A DNA stretch of 64,000 bases from Zygaena filipendulae (GCA_907165275.2 OU015662.1:9555501-9619500); one strand, 5' to 3'; positions 34,613 to 47,150 are shown, counted from the stretch's first letter. A program made the numbers and translations. The notes: generated by a model not told the origin, from the letters alone.

Positions 34613-35265
34613 CCCCCTTAACCAAATTACCATTCTACAATCGTAAACCCATTTTGCATTCGCAAACGTTCCTCGGGTGATCAACTATATCAAGTGGAAG
34701 TTTCGTTTGACGCGTCGTGCCGATAACACGCTGAGCTTTTTATGCTGCAATACGAGCTCGATCGATGTTGCACCTTTCATATACTTTCCTTCCACTTGAC
34801 CGTCCCAACAATTACACCATAAACTTTCGCTGGCACCGCCTCCTACGTCGCTGACCTTCATTGACGGTCACCGCGCAGTGTGCCACCGCCGCCGGCGCCT
34901 ACAGCTTTCACGATCTATCTCACCACTATACAACGTGTTAATGAATTAACTGAAAACCTGATACACCCCATTTAAAAAATTAAACAATAATATGATTAAA
35001 ATATATTTTATGTCGAAAACATTTATACTTTAAAACTTACTCAGCATTACAGTTTGGAGGTGACCTATCTACGAAATTCCAAGCGCTACGCCCGTACCTA
35101 CCGGTTCGATTTTTTTTGCTGCGGGCGGCGTACGCCCCTAATATTGTATTATAAATAATTTAGACATGGGCTAGTAAAAATGAAAAAGTACAACCTATAT
35201 TAAAACATAGTGCGATCGATTCGCTAGTTGATTCTGAGCAAACTAATTTAATTCATTAACACATA
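34613..35265. other. Intergenic or intronic, two GC-rich patches
   Basis: CpG-rich patches lie at 34840..34905 (CACCGCCGCCGGCGCC) and 35080..35145 (GCGGGCGGCGTACGCC). A GTAAGT donor-like site on the minus strand is at about 35037..35042. No coding frame is clearly supported. Confidence 0.35.
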
Positions 35266-35450
35266 CAGGGTGGAAACTTGAGTAGGTACAGACGATTAAT
35301 TCGTTAATTTTTTGATAATCTCAATTAACTCTCGAGTGATGGTGATGGTATCTGCATCGTTTTATGCATGAATTGAATAAAAACATGGAAAACAAAAATC
35401 AACGTGTTATTTTTGTTTCCATTTTTGTACATTCAGCTTTCATACAATCA
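35266..35450 (+). mobile_element. Partial CAGGGTGGAA MITE
   Basis: It begins CAGGGTGGAAAC after TA (35264..35265). Its interior resembles 54793..55195, including the TCAACGTGTTATTTTTGTTT region. The right terminus is not found, so it is truncated or decayed. Confidence 0.55.
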
Positions 35451-36760
35451 GCGAGTAAAAAATACACTACAGAAAATATTCAAGAAGAAAAATTTTGGTG
35501 AGCAGAAGCAACGACGAAATTGACATTGTTTAGAGCAAGTTTGAGCGAATGATTTGATAGTGGGAATACTTACTACTAAGTTTGCATGTTTATCGCTTAA
35601 TAACGCTAATTACTAAACAGATTTGCATGAAACTTGTTGGATTCACAGTGGCAGAAGTGGTTATTTCCGGGTAAAGTAACGCCGAGCGAGGCAAAAAACA
35701 AAAATGAGCATAGGCTATCGGTAGAGGAGAAAATCGCGAGGAGACCATACTATGGTGATAAAGAACTTCAAGGTCATAAGTTAACCTTGGTGGCCAAGCA
35801 CTAAGGTGTTCCGACAGTCACACTTGAAAGACACTCTTTCACTCTTTCACTCGGACGATCGAATCCACCAGCAACCGTTGTTTGTTTTGAAACATCTGGA
35901 CACGAATCCAGCGTGGGAATATATTGCAAGGTGATCAGTATATTGACCACTTTCATTCGGCCACAATAGACGCGGACTCGCAGAGTTATTATAGGTACAC
36001 TCCCCGCTTTCACCACAACCATTTCACATGGTCACAAATATACACGTTAAAAAATACGATATTAAATGCAATTATTAGTAAATGCACGCGGATTCAACAA
36101 AATTGCAAAACTTCATCACGATCGGTTGGGTAGTTAAGGCGTAACCAGAAAACTCGCTTTCGCATATATAAAATATTAGGATTATTATAATTTCAAGTAT
36201 AGATATAGAAGATGTATAGACTGTTCATTATAAGTAGTTATTGATATCGGAAGGCGAGTGTGGGAACAGGTTCGCGTGTCCCAGTTCTGATGCGCCGGCC
36301 GCTCCGCCGGCCACGCCAACCCACTTGCAGCAGATTTGCATTGCTTGTGTAGAACAACATCGCTCTTACTGGTTATTCCTGAAATCGATTCTTATTTTTC
36401 ACCACACATGTTAATTATGCTGTCCCCAAACGAACCGTGATGGCCGAGTATAGTTATTTTGGTTGGTCTAAATTGATAGTTTTAAAGTGGTTTTTGTTTT
36501 ATGAAGAGCTTCATGTATGTTAGCTTCTAAACTTGTTTTCAGTTTAATAAATAATTAATTATTATAAAAAACAAATTTGAAACAAGCAAAAAATGCTGCT
36601 GTTTTGCATTTCCAAGCAGCCCGACAGGCTAGGTTCGATTAGTTCGTCACAATTCAAGTGACGACAACAGGGTCAAATTGTGTGTTGTGGTGGATGCTCG
36701 TACATCCAACATTAGTACCATTTGACTCTGTTGTGGTCACAATTCAAAAGTATATACATA

Positions 36761-36932
36761 CTAGCTACTACCCACGTAAGTTTCGGAATTCCCACAAGAA
36801 CTCCCAATTTTCTTTTACACAAACCTTCCCTGAATTTCAACAAATATTTCAATATCAAAGTTAGCCAAATCGGTCCAGCCATTCTCGAGTTTAGCGAGAC
36901 AAACAAACAGCAATTCATTTTTAAATATAAGA
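36761..36932 (-). mobile_element. Helitron, tandem copy 1
   Basis: On the minus strand it starts TCTTATATTTAAAAATGAA, contains AATGGCTGGACCGATTTGGC, and ends with a decayed hairpin and AGCTAG. It directly abuts the next copy, with no spacer. Confidence 0.75.
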
Positions 36933-37094
36933 CTAGCTGTGCCCCGCTGTTTCACCCGCGTGATTTTCGGATTTACTTCTTAAACCTTTCCTGAACTTCC
37001 ACAAATATTTCAAGATCAAAATTAGCCAAATCGGTCGAGCCATTCTCGAGTTTCAGCGAGGCAAACGAACAGCAATTAATTTTTATTTAAAAGA
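36933..37094 (-). mobile_element. Helitron, tandem copy 2
   Basis: Same subfamily and orientation as the preceding copy, starting TCTTTTAAATAAAAATTAA and ending CGCGGGTGAAACAGCGGGGC then ACAGCTAG. Confidence 0.75.
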
Positions 37095-38262
37095 TTACCT
37101 ACTTCTGTAACAAACCAAAAAATTTAGAAATAGGTTGGTCACACTTATTGTTATACCTATGCTACTAGAGGAAAAGAAACTAGTTGTTTTTGAAAGTCGG
37201 TTAAAAATAAGCTGACAATCTTCATATGCATACAAAGAAATAAATAAGAGGATATATCTGAATGAATACGTGGTACAAGATTATCTCTAGAGTCAATTAG
37301 AGCAATAAATCTCCTTATATGGTTTACTTAACGAATGCGGGAAAGGATCCGTCGAAAGCGGTCGTCTGAGAACAATCTAGTTCGAAAAGAATAAAAAGTG
37401 TTATATGTGATGTGTGACGTGACTGAAGTGACAAGGGTGATGCACGTTTTGAATGCAGCAAGTTAGCAACCAAGGGCCTTACTCTTGAAAATTATTTGAG
37501 GCTGATTTCGATTTTAATTTGACGTCGATTTTACCTCGATGTCATTTTAGAACATACTTATTTTTGCGATCGTAATCAAATCGTATTTGGAGATGACGTC
37601 CGACAAGTCAATAACACACTCCAATCAAAAATCAGATTTGTTCTGGGCCATTGGGGGGCAAATCAGATTTTTATAAGCATCTAGTCAAATAAATAAACAT
37701 AAACAAAAGAGGTAATTATTTATATAAATTCTTTAGTTACGCAAAACTTATTCTGAAAGTAATTTATACCTGTACCTATTTTATTGCAAATGGCAAAAAC
37801 TTCTTTTTTTTAACTTTTATCGACAAAAGCAGATAGGTAGTTAGTAGGGACGTTAACACCCCCCCCCACCTTATGTCCATGTAAATACACTAACGAAGTC
37901 GTAAGAATTGTACATTTCCAATTTTTTTTTTGTTATAGTGTCGTGCAGTAATATAGCGCCAATAAAAGACGAAAAAAAGAAACATCAAAATGACTTTCAA
38001 TCAGGAGATGACAGTCGAAATCAAGAATTCTTGAGAATGTTGTCGATATTTTGTTAAATTTCTCAAATAATAAATGCTGCTAAAAATTTCACATTTGGGG
38101 TATTTAATCAAGGCAGGCAAGCGGGAAAGTGGATGGATGGACAAATAATCTTATTATTGTAGATGTAAAACAAAGTCGCTACCCGCGACTGTCAGTGTGT
38201 GCGCGCATAAAAAATTACGCAACGGAATTTGATACGGTTTTCATGGTCATTTATGGAACATA
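37095..38262. other. No gene seen
   Basis: Includes a poly(C) run at about 37859..37868. No supported frame. Confidence 0.45.
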
Positions 38263-38481
38263 CTAGTTGTACCCCGCGGTTTCACCCGCGTTAATTTCAG
38301 AGCTCCCGCGGGAATTTCAGCATAAAAAGTACCCTATGTGTTAATCTGATGTATAAGCTATATTATTGTAAAGTTTCATTTAAATCCATCCAGTAGATTT
38401 TGCGTGAAAGAGTAACAAACATCCATCTATCCATCCATCCATACATACTTGCAAATTTTCGCGTTTATAATATAAGTAGGA
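38263..38481 (-). mobile_element. Complete Helitron, TCCTACTTATATTATAAACG type
   Basis: On the minus strand it runs from TCCTACTTATATTATAAACG through (GGAT)n repeats and CACGCAAAATCTACTGGATG to the hairpin ACGCGGGTGAAACCGCGGGG and ACAACTAG. It is flanked A|T. Confidence 0.85.
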
Positions 38482-39002
38482 TTTCGGAAAGTTTATTTAT
38501 TGTTACAGAGTTCAAGAAGGAATTCCGAAATTCAGGGATGCCAAATCTGGATGTATAATTATTGTAATTTGAAAGCACATATACCTAGACATACCTACTT
38601 CGTCCAACTACACAATATTCTTCTCTGCCTTTTGCTGTCTGCATGTCTAGAGCCGTGACAGAAATTCTCTAAGCATCAGGTGACCGGTGAGTAGTTGGTT
38701 ACTAATTGGCATTTTGCATACAGCGCCGCAGCATAGGCCAGTCGTGATGAACTCATGCGTTTAATTAACGCATCCGTTTCATACAATAAAAGCTCACGTA
38801 CAGATACTTCCATAATTAAAAGACTGATATATATCACAGTGATCAAATTTTAAATTTACAAAAATGTTACTAAAGACAAATTTGTAAGCAATGTTTTTTA
38901 ACAACCTTCAAAGGAAGGAGGAAGATTTTTATGAAATTAATCTAATACCACAGATATTATAATACACTAATACTTACAAACCGTTCTTTAGTAGCATCTT
39001 TA

Positions 39003-39149
39003 GTACTATTAGAACCGATTTTAAAAATTCTTTCACTTATATAGAACCATACAGTGTCCCTAAGTGACCTAGATTAATTTTATTCCAAAACAAGTTGTTC
39101 CCGGGGGAATCCAGCAATACATTCGAGTGGAATCGCAGGATCAACTAAT
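39003..39149 (+). mobile_element. Degenerate Helitron
   Basis: It retains AACCGATTTTAAAAATTC, CACTTATATAGAA and a mutated 3' end (CGAGTGGAATCGCAGGAT, CAACTA). Old copy. Confidence 0.4.
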
Positions 39150-39238
39150 TAGTTACAAAACGGGCCAATAGAAACGGAAGGTTTGTGTTTTGCAGAGCAT
39201 TATTTGGGGCACGCACGGCGGCCAGACGGACCCAACTA

Positions 39239-39734
39239 GGGTTGCCAAACATCTCGTTTCCGAAGCCTCAGGATGTGTTCCGAAAAAGGATTGTGCGGTA
39301 CGCCAATTGGTACGGCTAAAGTTTCAGATATCTTTTTTCTTTTTTTTTCTTTATTCACAGCTACAAACAACCAGTACATAACAGCAAATACAACCAAATA
39401 AATAGAAGTAAAGGCACGTTTTATTTTACTCGAATAAAAATAACAACGCATTTAGCACAAAGTTACAAGATATTCACTAAATCTTTCTTTAATATGAAAG
39501 GTTAATCTGATATGTACTTGTATTTTTCACCTTCCCATAGTTTGACAGCCGGATCCCGCTTTTTTAGCCACTTCCTGCTTGGATAGCAAACCCACAAACT
39601 GTAATTAAATATTTTTGTCCAATTGTGTTTTTCATTTGTAGGTACATTAACAGTAATTGTGCTGTGTATATTTCCAAATAACAACCTTTTCTTTCTTTCT
39701 TTCTTTTAAATCCGTGCTCTTAGATTGGCAACCC
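39239..39734. mobile_element. Possible TA-flanked TIR element (496 bp)
   Basis: Ends GGGTTGCCAA...TTGGCAACCC are inverted and each is flanked by TA (39237..39238, 39735..39736). The inverted repeat is only about 10-12 bp, so coincidence is possible. Inside, 39334..39460 looks like a minus-strand retroposon 3' end (AATAAAGAAAAAAAAAG). Confidence 0.35.
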
Positions 39735-39885
39735 TATTCCCGAGTCACGACACGGCGCCCACGCACTGCCGCCACACTTTCAGCCACTATGAAATATGGC
39801 CCCTCGTGTATAGGTACTGCTGCCGCGCTCCACATTCACTTTAAGTGGAACTACGCGCGACGACACGTCCCTGGGGGGGCCCATG

Positions 39886-40087
39886 GCGCTATTTAAGAAC
39901 GAATCGACCAAAGTCAAACCTTTACGTTAAACACACATCGTATCGCTGTAATATTATTATTACTATGTCTCTTAATTTGGAAAATAAGAGCGTTGTTGAA
40001 GGATCAACAAAACTTGAAAATTTCACCGATCCTGGCTGGAAATCAGCGCTAGGATGCCCGAACATCTGTCTCATAGCCAAATACTAA
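39886..40087 (+). promoter_or_regulatory. TATA-like promoter and 40-aa ORF (weak)
   Basis: TATTTAAG (about 39890) lies in GC-rich sequence roughly 75 bases upstream of an ATG at 39965 that opens a 40-codon frame to 40087. A polyadenylation-like AGCAATAAAATATA follows near 40245. Part of the ORF (CAGCGCTAGG) resembles the retroposon end at 45290..45685, so this may be retroposon-derived rather than a host gene. Confidence 0.25.
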
Positions 40088-43000
40088 AAAAATGCCTTTT
40101 GATCGTAGGGGCGCGGGCGCGAGTGACGCGACACACTACACACACACTCCTATAACTTTATTCTTATATTTTAAACTTAAAAATCAAACTTTTGCTCTAT
40201 CCTTTCTTCCTATTTTATTTGTTAATTTTTTGTGAATCTTCTGGAGCAATAAAATATATTTGAATTTTTAAATTGTGTTTAAATGTGTGTATAACTTAAC
40301 TGTAATATGGGTCCCCAAATGTGTCCCTTTCCCAAATTTATCCTTTTCTTTCTATTTTTATACAAAGTTTATAGTATTTTAAAACATTATACTTTAGTCA
40401 AGTTTGATTAACTTTCAAAAACAAAACACATCACAAAACGACTTTTTGCACTAGGTACCCAAACCAAATCAAAATAAAAAAAAACCGTTGAAAATGAGCG
40501 CGATAGGCCGCCTGACAGGCATCGAAAGCTTATTTGTACCTAAATGCTTTTACTTAATCATATATTTTTTGTTGTTATTTGCCAAAAAAAAAAACGCTGC
40601 CGAAGTTCGTGGGCTGGAAGAGAACGTCAATAGGCATTAAGTTCACCTTTCTGCACAGATTACGCAATAAGTTTTAGATGAAAAATACAATAGAAGTAAA
40701 TATGCCATTCGGTGTTATCTCTGTTAATTTGGTGATCTTTCGGAAACTCTGCACAAGTATAAAACAGATACCACATTGCATTAATCCAGAACATGTTTTT
40801 TTTCCGTGTGTAAAAAAAATTTCATTCAAATCCGTTAAAAGATTTACTTGTTATTGAATAACAAGCCTCAAACATCAAAACTAATAGGTACGTTTTTATT
40901 TTAGAACGATTGTAACGTACAGGGAGCGAATAGCGATGTGAATGGATGGCATTCAAAAGAAAATACAGAAGTCAGAAGAACATAATATATATTATGACGA
41001 CAGCAGATTCAAAAACAACGATTTTAGTTTAGCGTGACGGACAAAACCTCAAGAAAAAAAATTGTTCGTAGGTAACTTACTGTAACATTTTTCGACGTTA
41101 CGCTAAAAATAAATAAGTCATTACACTGATCAAAAACTGATCGTACGTTTCCGTCACGATCGCTACCTAATTATTAAGTATTTTCATAATCGAGCTTAAA
41201 TAAATTTTGTTTAAAACTATTTCTACATAACATATCTACAATAATTTCTCGACGTATTTTACTGCCTAAAGCGCACTATATGTATATCGGGCCAGTTCTT
41301 GTGAAATAAAAGGCAAAATAAGCATCATCTCTCGCCGGCGTGAGGTCGGTCGAGCACTGCCCCTCATTGTCTTCCAATATTACACGAGATAATGCCCCTT
41401 CATTGTAGCCTATAACTTTGACGACGAATAAAGGGGAACCACCTACATTCTAAAGTTGATGGAGAGTCGAACCAAGGGCACACACAGCCACTACTAAATG
41501 CAACATTGTTAAACTTAGAGGCGGCTAGCATTTAACATGTCCTATTAGAAGCTATTTGTTCTATGTCGAGTCACACTGAAGTAAATTTACAAGAATCCAC
41601 ACTTAGCTATTAGCCTCATTTGAATTTGTTTGCGGTGTTTTTTTTTCGTGTTTCAGTACATTATTAATTATTATTATTTGTGGTTTAATTATTACTGTCA
41701 GTAGCCTCTTTACAACATGTTATTGAATAGACAAATGGTGCGTCTTAATTTTATTTTTGACAAAAACGTTATTTCATGTAACTTTTGTTAATACACAATA
41801 CAGATTGCCGAATGATGATAGAATTCTTTTTTTTATATTAACGGTCATAATTCTTTTATGGCGAGCGTCAGCTTTGAATGTTAATGTCGTGTTTTAACCA
41901 CAAATCTGTTGTGTTTTGTTTACAACAAAAGACGATTACGGACATTACGCGTGTTGTAACTTCGAAGCTGTAAAAGTTAACGAGTGTGAAGATAAATACC
42001 GGACCGAGGCTGAGATGTGGATGCAGCGGCCGTGGAATATGCCCGTCTGCTAACGGAAGGCTATACTCGCCAATTAGTACTGGAGTTAATTGACCAGACA
42101 CCGTGAGGGGACGCTTGTTTTGTTTACTGTTAGGTACCGTGGATATATTTTAGCGTGTGAGTCAAGCACTCGTTTCATACAAAATACGGTAAATTTCAGA
42201 CGTTAGGGCAGTCGGAAAATTAGATGTGTCTCTAGATATAAATTTCAGTGAAACCATGAGACCTAAGTCAGATTGGATAAAATCCCTTCCAATCTTTTAT
42301 CGGATGAAAACGCAAGATTCAATTACCAATGGTTCAGTTTGAAAAAAAAGGTAAGTAGGTACCTACATAAGTGATTTCAAAATGAATTTTATTAAAACAC
42401 AGAATGCGGTGAAGCTTGAAGATTGCCACTATGAGACTTTTGTTTATGTTTATATGCCCTGAAGACATTGTCACGGGATCCGAGCGGCTCTAATAAGAGC
42501 TTAAAGCTCAGAGCCGAAGCAATTTATGAACATAAGCACATTGAACGTCAAGTCTCAGCATAATCTGAGGGGCTCGATTCCCGACTCCTGTCAGCAACGA
42601 AAATTTGAGTTTTATTAAAAATTAACCCATATTCACTTTGTGGTATTTATTTGCAACGCAATTTAAAAGCTGATACTTGCTACGTATCAGTGGATAAAAA
42701 TCTACTTGAGTGTTATCTATGCATAAAAGAAAAACCCAGTCAGCTATCGATAACAGTGTATTAATATTTTAAAACGAGGTATTTTTAACTGATGCATTGT
42801 CATAAATATTTTAATCAAATCCATTCAAAAACTGCTGGCGTTTCTTAAAATGGCAACGAGAGAAAATGCCGGCATTTTAAATGAGTATTAGGGAGTTTTT
42901 GAGGTCATTTGAACGACAGAAAGTCAAGAAAGACAAGAGTCAAGCTTCTGATAGACGTTTTTCAAATCAGAAATGAAATATCCGATACTGTAAAATATGG

Positions 43001-43409
43001 CACCACAGTTAAATATTACTTTGCAGTAATAGACAAAATCGAGAAATTAGTTTCTGAATAAGAACTTTGATGCTCTCAGCCAGCGGCGGCGCGGAGGCTG
43101 CGATCTCACTTATAGAGGATTTGTAACAGAATTATATTGCTACAAATTATCTTACTACGTATTAAATTGCCTTATTATAAAAGAAAGCCTTGTATAAAAT
43201 TCAACATTCTAGACCTATCATCAGTTTGATCTGTATTGTTATGAATCAGTCAGTGCAATTTTGTATATATGCATAAATTATAGGTAAATCCAGTCAAGAT
43301 CTAGTAGGTAGCTATAGTACGCCTAGATCTCGATTGAAAAACAGAATATTCAGTTTTAAATCCTCCCCCTTTTTCCGCTTTGAAAGTTGCTTCAACGTTT
43401 TATAACATA
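40088..43409. other. No gene clearly seen
   Basis: About 3.3 kb of AT-rich DNA. A minus-strand frame at 41868..42150 is open for about 95 codons, with no ATG at its start and no recognised motif. A B-box-like GGGGCTCGATTCCCGAC at about 42569 lacks a clear A box, so no SINE is called. Confidence 0.4.
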
Positions 43410-43690
43410 CTAGCTGTGCCCCGCGGTTTCACCTGCGAGAGTTTCGGAATTCCCGCAGGAACTCCAAAGTAGCCTAATTTACTGCGTATAAGATCAGCTA
43501 ATTAGTAATTAGCAGTGAAAGCCCCGTCAAAATCGGTCCAACCGTTTCGGAGATTCACCCGCGTGAGTTTCAGAATTTCCGCAGAAACTCCAAACTTCTT
43601 TTATTCTTCTTCTCCTTACAATAACAAACCTAATAAAAAAATAATTAGCGAAATTGGTCCAGCCGTTCACGCGTTATGCCGTGACCACGT
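43410..43690 (-). mobile_element. Decayed Helitron pair, minus strand
   Basis: The plus-strand read CTAGCTGTGCCCCGCGGTTT marks one terminus. A second decayed one follows near 43553 (TCACCCGCGTGAGTTTCAG). Both bodies contain the GGTCCAACCG or GGTCCAGCCG motif. Confidence 0.6.
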
Positions 43691-43799
43691 AAGGTTTCAC
43701 AGGTCCCACCAAGAGTGGTTCCCATACCCACAAAAATTTGGTTAAGATCTGGTAAAATTATAGAGGTCGATTTTTACTGTTTTAAAGTGATGTTTATAC

Positions 43800-44110
43800 T
43801 TAATTATTGGTGGGGACGATTTATGAGCCGTCGGCGTCGCGTCGTCACCTAATTTCGTCGACAATCGTCTTTCGGCCATTTATCACGTCGGCTTATTAAC
43901 ACATTGGGCTGAATGCGACAAGGCCGTGTCTCCGCTCCGATTTGATTTAACGCTTCACTTTCGTCGAGTTACCGTTAAAGCTTTTAAAACGGCTGGACGA
44001 TAAGTCGGCAAAGCAAGACGGATGGCCTACGAGGCTACGATGGTTGCTTAATTTCTCGTTAATGGTTTTGCGGGGCTGTCTTGTAGAATAAAACGTGCAG
44101 ACGCGATACC
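43800..44110. other. CpG-rich block, unassigned
   Basis: About 300 bases markedly richer in CG dinucleotides than their surroundings (many TCG and CGT). Frames are open on the minus strand (43947..44141), with no supported start or splice signals. Could be a regulatory region or an unrecognised exon. Confidence 0.3.
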
Positions 44111-44152
44111 ATAAACATACACGCGCTACATTTTCACGCAAATATTTTATTA

Positions 44153-44323
44153 CTAGCAGTGCCCCTCGGTTTCAGCCGCGGTAGTAAAAAGTTCCCTGTG
44201 CCCTTTTCTGTACCCCTGACAACTTGCATGCCAAATTTCATCCAAATCCGTTCAGCCGTTTTTGCGTGATTGAGTAACAAACATCCAAACATCCACACTT
44301 TCACATTTATAATATTAGTAGGA
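44153..44323 (-). mobile_element. Complete 171-bp Helitron, minus strand
   Basis: On the minus strand it begins TCCTACTAATATTATAAATG and ends with a mutated hairpin and CACTGCTAG. It is flanked A|T, the usual Helitron insertion site. It has the same length and body as 16156..16326. Confidence 0.85.
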
Positions 44324-45289
44324 TTAAGTAATTTTTGCCCATGATGTTGTATTTCACTGAACAAAATAAATAATCACTACATTTGAGTCGGCTCTCTTAT
44401 ACTAATGGCTGAAATCTATGAAAGCATTATGTGCCAACCTTAACCTTACCCAATGTAAGACGCGGTCAGGGGGATTTGGTTTGGTATTCCAAAGTTGGCA
44501 AGGAAGTTATTGTAATTTTTGCTTCAAGGCAGTGTCGATGGGCTGATGTGTTTCACTTCAAGATACCTTCAGAAACAATTTGATGCAACGCGATCGAAAG
44601 CATCCTCAATGTTGACCATGCTGACTTCTACTTACGAAATTCAAATTCTTAAAGTTTATAAGTGATGCTTTTGAAGTAAACTGAGATTTTTTTAATTATT
44701 GCCTGCAATAATTAAAAAAAAAACAGCATCAGTCGCATTTTGCATTTCCCCAATATTTTTCTATCGGATTTATTTTCAACGTAATGACACAGCATGTTTA
44801 TATAGTTTCATTAAAAATATGCGCAGAAATAATTTAGAATATAGATTCATCTATAAATTTTGTAACATAAATAAATGAATATTTCTTAGTCGAAGTATTT
44901 AAATAAATAATATCTAATCCCAAAAACGAAACCGTGTTGACGCAGGATTAGTGTTAAGAAAATTTATTTGCCTAACATTTGCATTTCTAAAGAGATAATG
45001 TTATCGAAAAAGTCGAAGCAATTTTACAATATTAAGCGATGTCTAGAAACTTATGTATATTTCTATTCTATTGATTTTTTTTTTCAAAAGATATAGGTAA
45101 CTAATATCATATCACAAGGTCAACTTAGTATTTAAAGAACCAGAATGGAAGCGAAAGTTTGTTATAATAGATAATGATGAATTATGAAAATAATATGAAA
45201 CTTAGGCTGCTATTTCGCGACTATTTTATTATTCTATTTATTTCTTAATTTAGTTTTATTGTATTAAAAGTATTGTATTATAATTATTG
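44324..45289. other. No gene seen
   Basis: AT-rich, no supported feature. Confidence 0.45.
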
Positions 45290-45685
45290 TATTATAAGTA
45301 GTGTATTACAGATCTTACAGTATTTCTAATGTCTAAGTACTTTGTATGTATTGTTTATTTCAATAAGAATTATTTACTTGTATTTTTTTTTATATTATTT
45401 ATCTTTTATATTTTTATGTTTAGTTGGTGTACTTGTATTTATATGTATAGTATCATTTATTTTCTATACCTCGTCTTTTGTTACCCCCGTCCGTGCGCGA
45501 CAGCGGGCTGCCAACTGAAAACCAGCGCTAGGTGTTCCCGCACCTAGCTAATGCTGAGTTGGTGACCCTTTCGGCAGAGCATGCAAGAGATATTATCTAT
45601 GTTTCTTTAGATTAGGCACTGTTGATATTTGTTTCTTTTTCTTGTGTGTTGTGCTGAAATAAATGTATTTTCTTCTTCTTCTTCT
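45290..45685 (+). mobile_element. Non-LTR retroposon 3' end
   Basis: The GC-rich stretch GACAGCGGGCTGCCAACTG ... CCAGCGCTAGGTG is followed by GCTGAAATAAATGTATTTTC and a (TTC)n tail, a layout common to lepidopteran LINE 3' ends. The upstream AT-rich frame at 45329..45547 is untranslated or decayed sequence. Confidence 0.55.
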
Positions 45686-45768
45686 AAGAGTGTCTAGATG
45701 TGTTTAAGTATAGTTTAATAATTACCGGTCACCTATATAGGGTAGACAAAAGGTAAAAAAAATAAAGC

Positions 45769-45774
45769 ACTCAC
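45769..45774 (-). other. Splice donor GTGAGT
   Basis: Consensus donor on the minus strand directly after codon 36 of the exon at 45775..45882. Confidence 0.45.
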
Positions 45775-45882
45775 GTTTCCCAGGAACCCACTGCAGGGCT
45801 GGATCGGCGGCGGCAGCGGCTGCAGCTCTGGAGGGCTGGCGCGCGCACGACGCGTCGACATCGTCTCCTCAGTGCGGCCCAT
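45775..45882 (-). CDS. Candidate first coding exon of a host gene (36 codons)
   Basis: On the minus strand an ATG in good context (AATATGG) opens 36 codons with GC-rich third positions, unlike the surrounding AT-rich DNA. The frame ends exactly at AAC|GTGAGT, a consensus donor in phase 0 (intron begins at 45774). The peptide is Arg/Ser-rich then Pro-rich (P-L-P-P-P), with no signal peptide, and probably disordered. A second Met is at codon 8. A pyrimidine-rich acceptor TTGTTGGTTCCAG ends at 45903, leaving 20 nt of leader that holds an in-frame four-codon upstream ORF. Downstream exons would be at lower coordinates, but none was identified. Family not recognised. A leader exon may be 60595..60964. 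Confidence 0.5.
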
Positions 45883-45951
45883 ATTTTATGCACGACTCAT
45901 TTCTGGAACCAACAAGAGACCTATATTTTTCCTCTCTTTATTATGAACTTG

Positions 45952-46152
45952 CTAGCTGACCCGCGCGGTTTCACCCACGGTAATTTCGGAGTTCCCGCGG
46001 GAATTCCAGGACAAAATATAGTTATAAACCTTTCTCATGAATCACTCTATCTATTGGTGAAAATCGCATCAAAATCCGCTGCGTAGTTTTAAAGATTTAA
46101 GCATACATAGAGATATAGGGACAGAGAAAGCGACTTTGTTTTATACTATGTA
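45952..46152 (-). mobile_element. Helitron, minus strand
   Basis: On the minus strand it ends GTGGGTGAAACCGCGCGGGT and CAGCTAG. Its body matches 33305..33488. The 5' limit is approximate. Confidence 0.7.
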
Positions 46153-46248
46153 CTATGCACAGACGAATAAGAGAACATACTGTTATGTAGTGACGAAGCG
46201 ACATGCTACAGGGTTGAATCACCTGAATTCTCAACCTTGTATTTAACA

Positions 46249-46380
46249 CTAGTTCCCCCGCTATTTTAATTCTGCCAATATCAGAACTCCCTTTAGGAAC
46301 ATCAAACGTATCCTATAAATAACACTCAGGGATATAGTGTATAGCTTCCTATCACTGAAAGAATTTTTTAAATCAGTTCA
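46249..46380 (-). mobile_element. Degenerate Helitron
   Basis: The plus-strand read CTAGTTCCCCCGCTATTTT, then AACTCCCTTTAGGAAC and CACTGAAAGAATTTTTTAA, preserves the order of the second subfamily seen at 33700..33892. Confidence 0.4.
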
Positions 46381-46389
46381 CAACCATAA

Positions 46390-46929
46390 ATTCCATAGAT
46401 TACCTCTTAGCTTTTATTTATTTTATGTCTAGTGAGGTTTGCGAGACCACCAGTCGCTTGCTTAGGGTCCACAAAATGGCGGATGACCGGTAGCTGCTTT
46501 AGCGGCTTTCATCCGTTAATCATTCCAAGTATTTGAAGTACATAAAAAATTGACGACCAATTTTGTAATTTTTTTACATTTCTCAATTCGGTCTTGTTTC
46601 TCTATGATTTTATATTCATTTTCTGCTGTGTCTTCACTAGGCCATAATGTCTAGACTCCAGACACGACAGTAGTGAAATAGCTATCGAAATCCGTATAAA
46701 ACTTACATTTGAATAAAATTCATGTTAAGCATCTGTAGTAAATTAGTGTCGGTCAATCTCGTCTAACACGATAATTTTTTAGCCAAAATTATTTAAGTAA
46801 TTTTTTTTGTATTTCAATAAGTGTTTTGTCTGTGTCAATATATTAGTCGGACCCCATACAGTTTTATTGTTAGTTGATTTATTTCATTCGAATGCCAACT
46901 GCCAATAGTGGTCTACAGCTTAGAATAGG
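46390..46929. other. No gene seen
   Basis: No supported frame or repeat structure. Confidence 0.4.
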
Positions 46930-47150
46930 CTAGTTTCCTGGGTAAAAAAATCAAAATTCTATTTAGTCCGTCAGTTAGATAATAAAAAATAAAAAACACG
47001 TATATTTTGCTTTTTTAAAATAATGGAAATATGCATAGATAAAGCGCATTAAAGTTTAGGGTGGGGGACTCGTGACGTCACAGCTCGCTATAACGTGCAA
47101 ACAAACTGTAGCGAGGCGTGACGTCATGTGAAATTTCGACTTGATATATC
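46930..47150 (+). mobile_element. TIR-element copy, family of 13040..13312
   Basis: It shares AAAATCAAAATTCTATTTAG and TCCGTC with the reverse complement of 13040..13312. A GGGGGACTCGTGACGTCA interior and GAGGCGTGACGTCA also match. The far terminus is not evident. Confidence 0.5.

Noticed and set aside
39239..39734. Confident Tc1/mariner element
   Set aside because: The inverted ends are too short to exclude coincidence; reported only as a weak candidate.
41868..42150. About 95-codon minus-strand open frame
   Set aside because: No ATG near its beginning, no splice signals I trust and no motif; kept only as a note.
42545..42620. SINE at GGGGCTCGATTCCCGAC
   Set aside because: No A box at suitable spacing and no recognisable SINE body.
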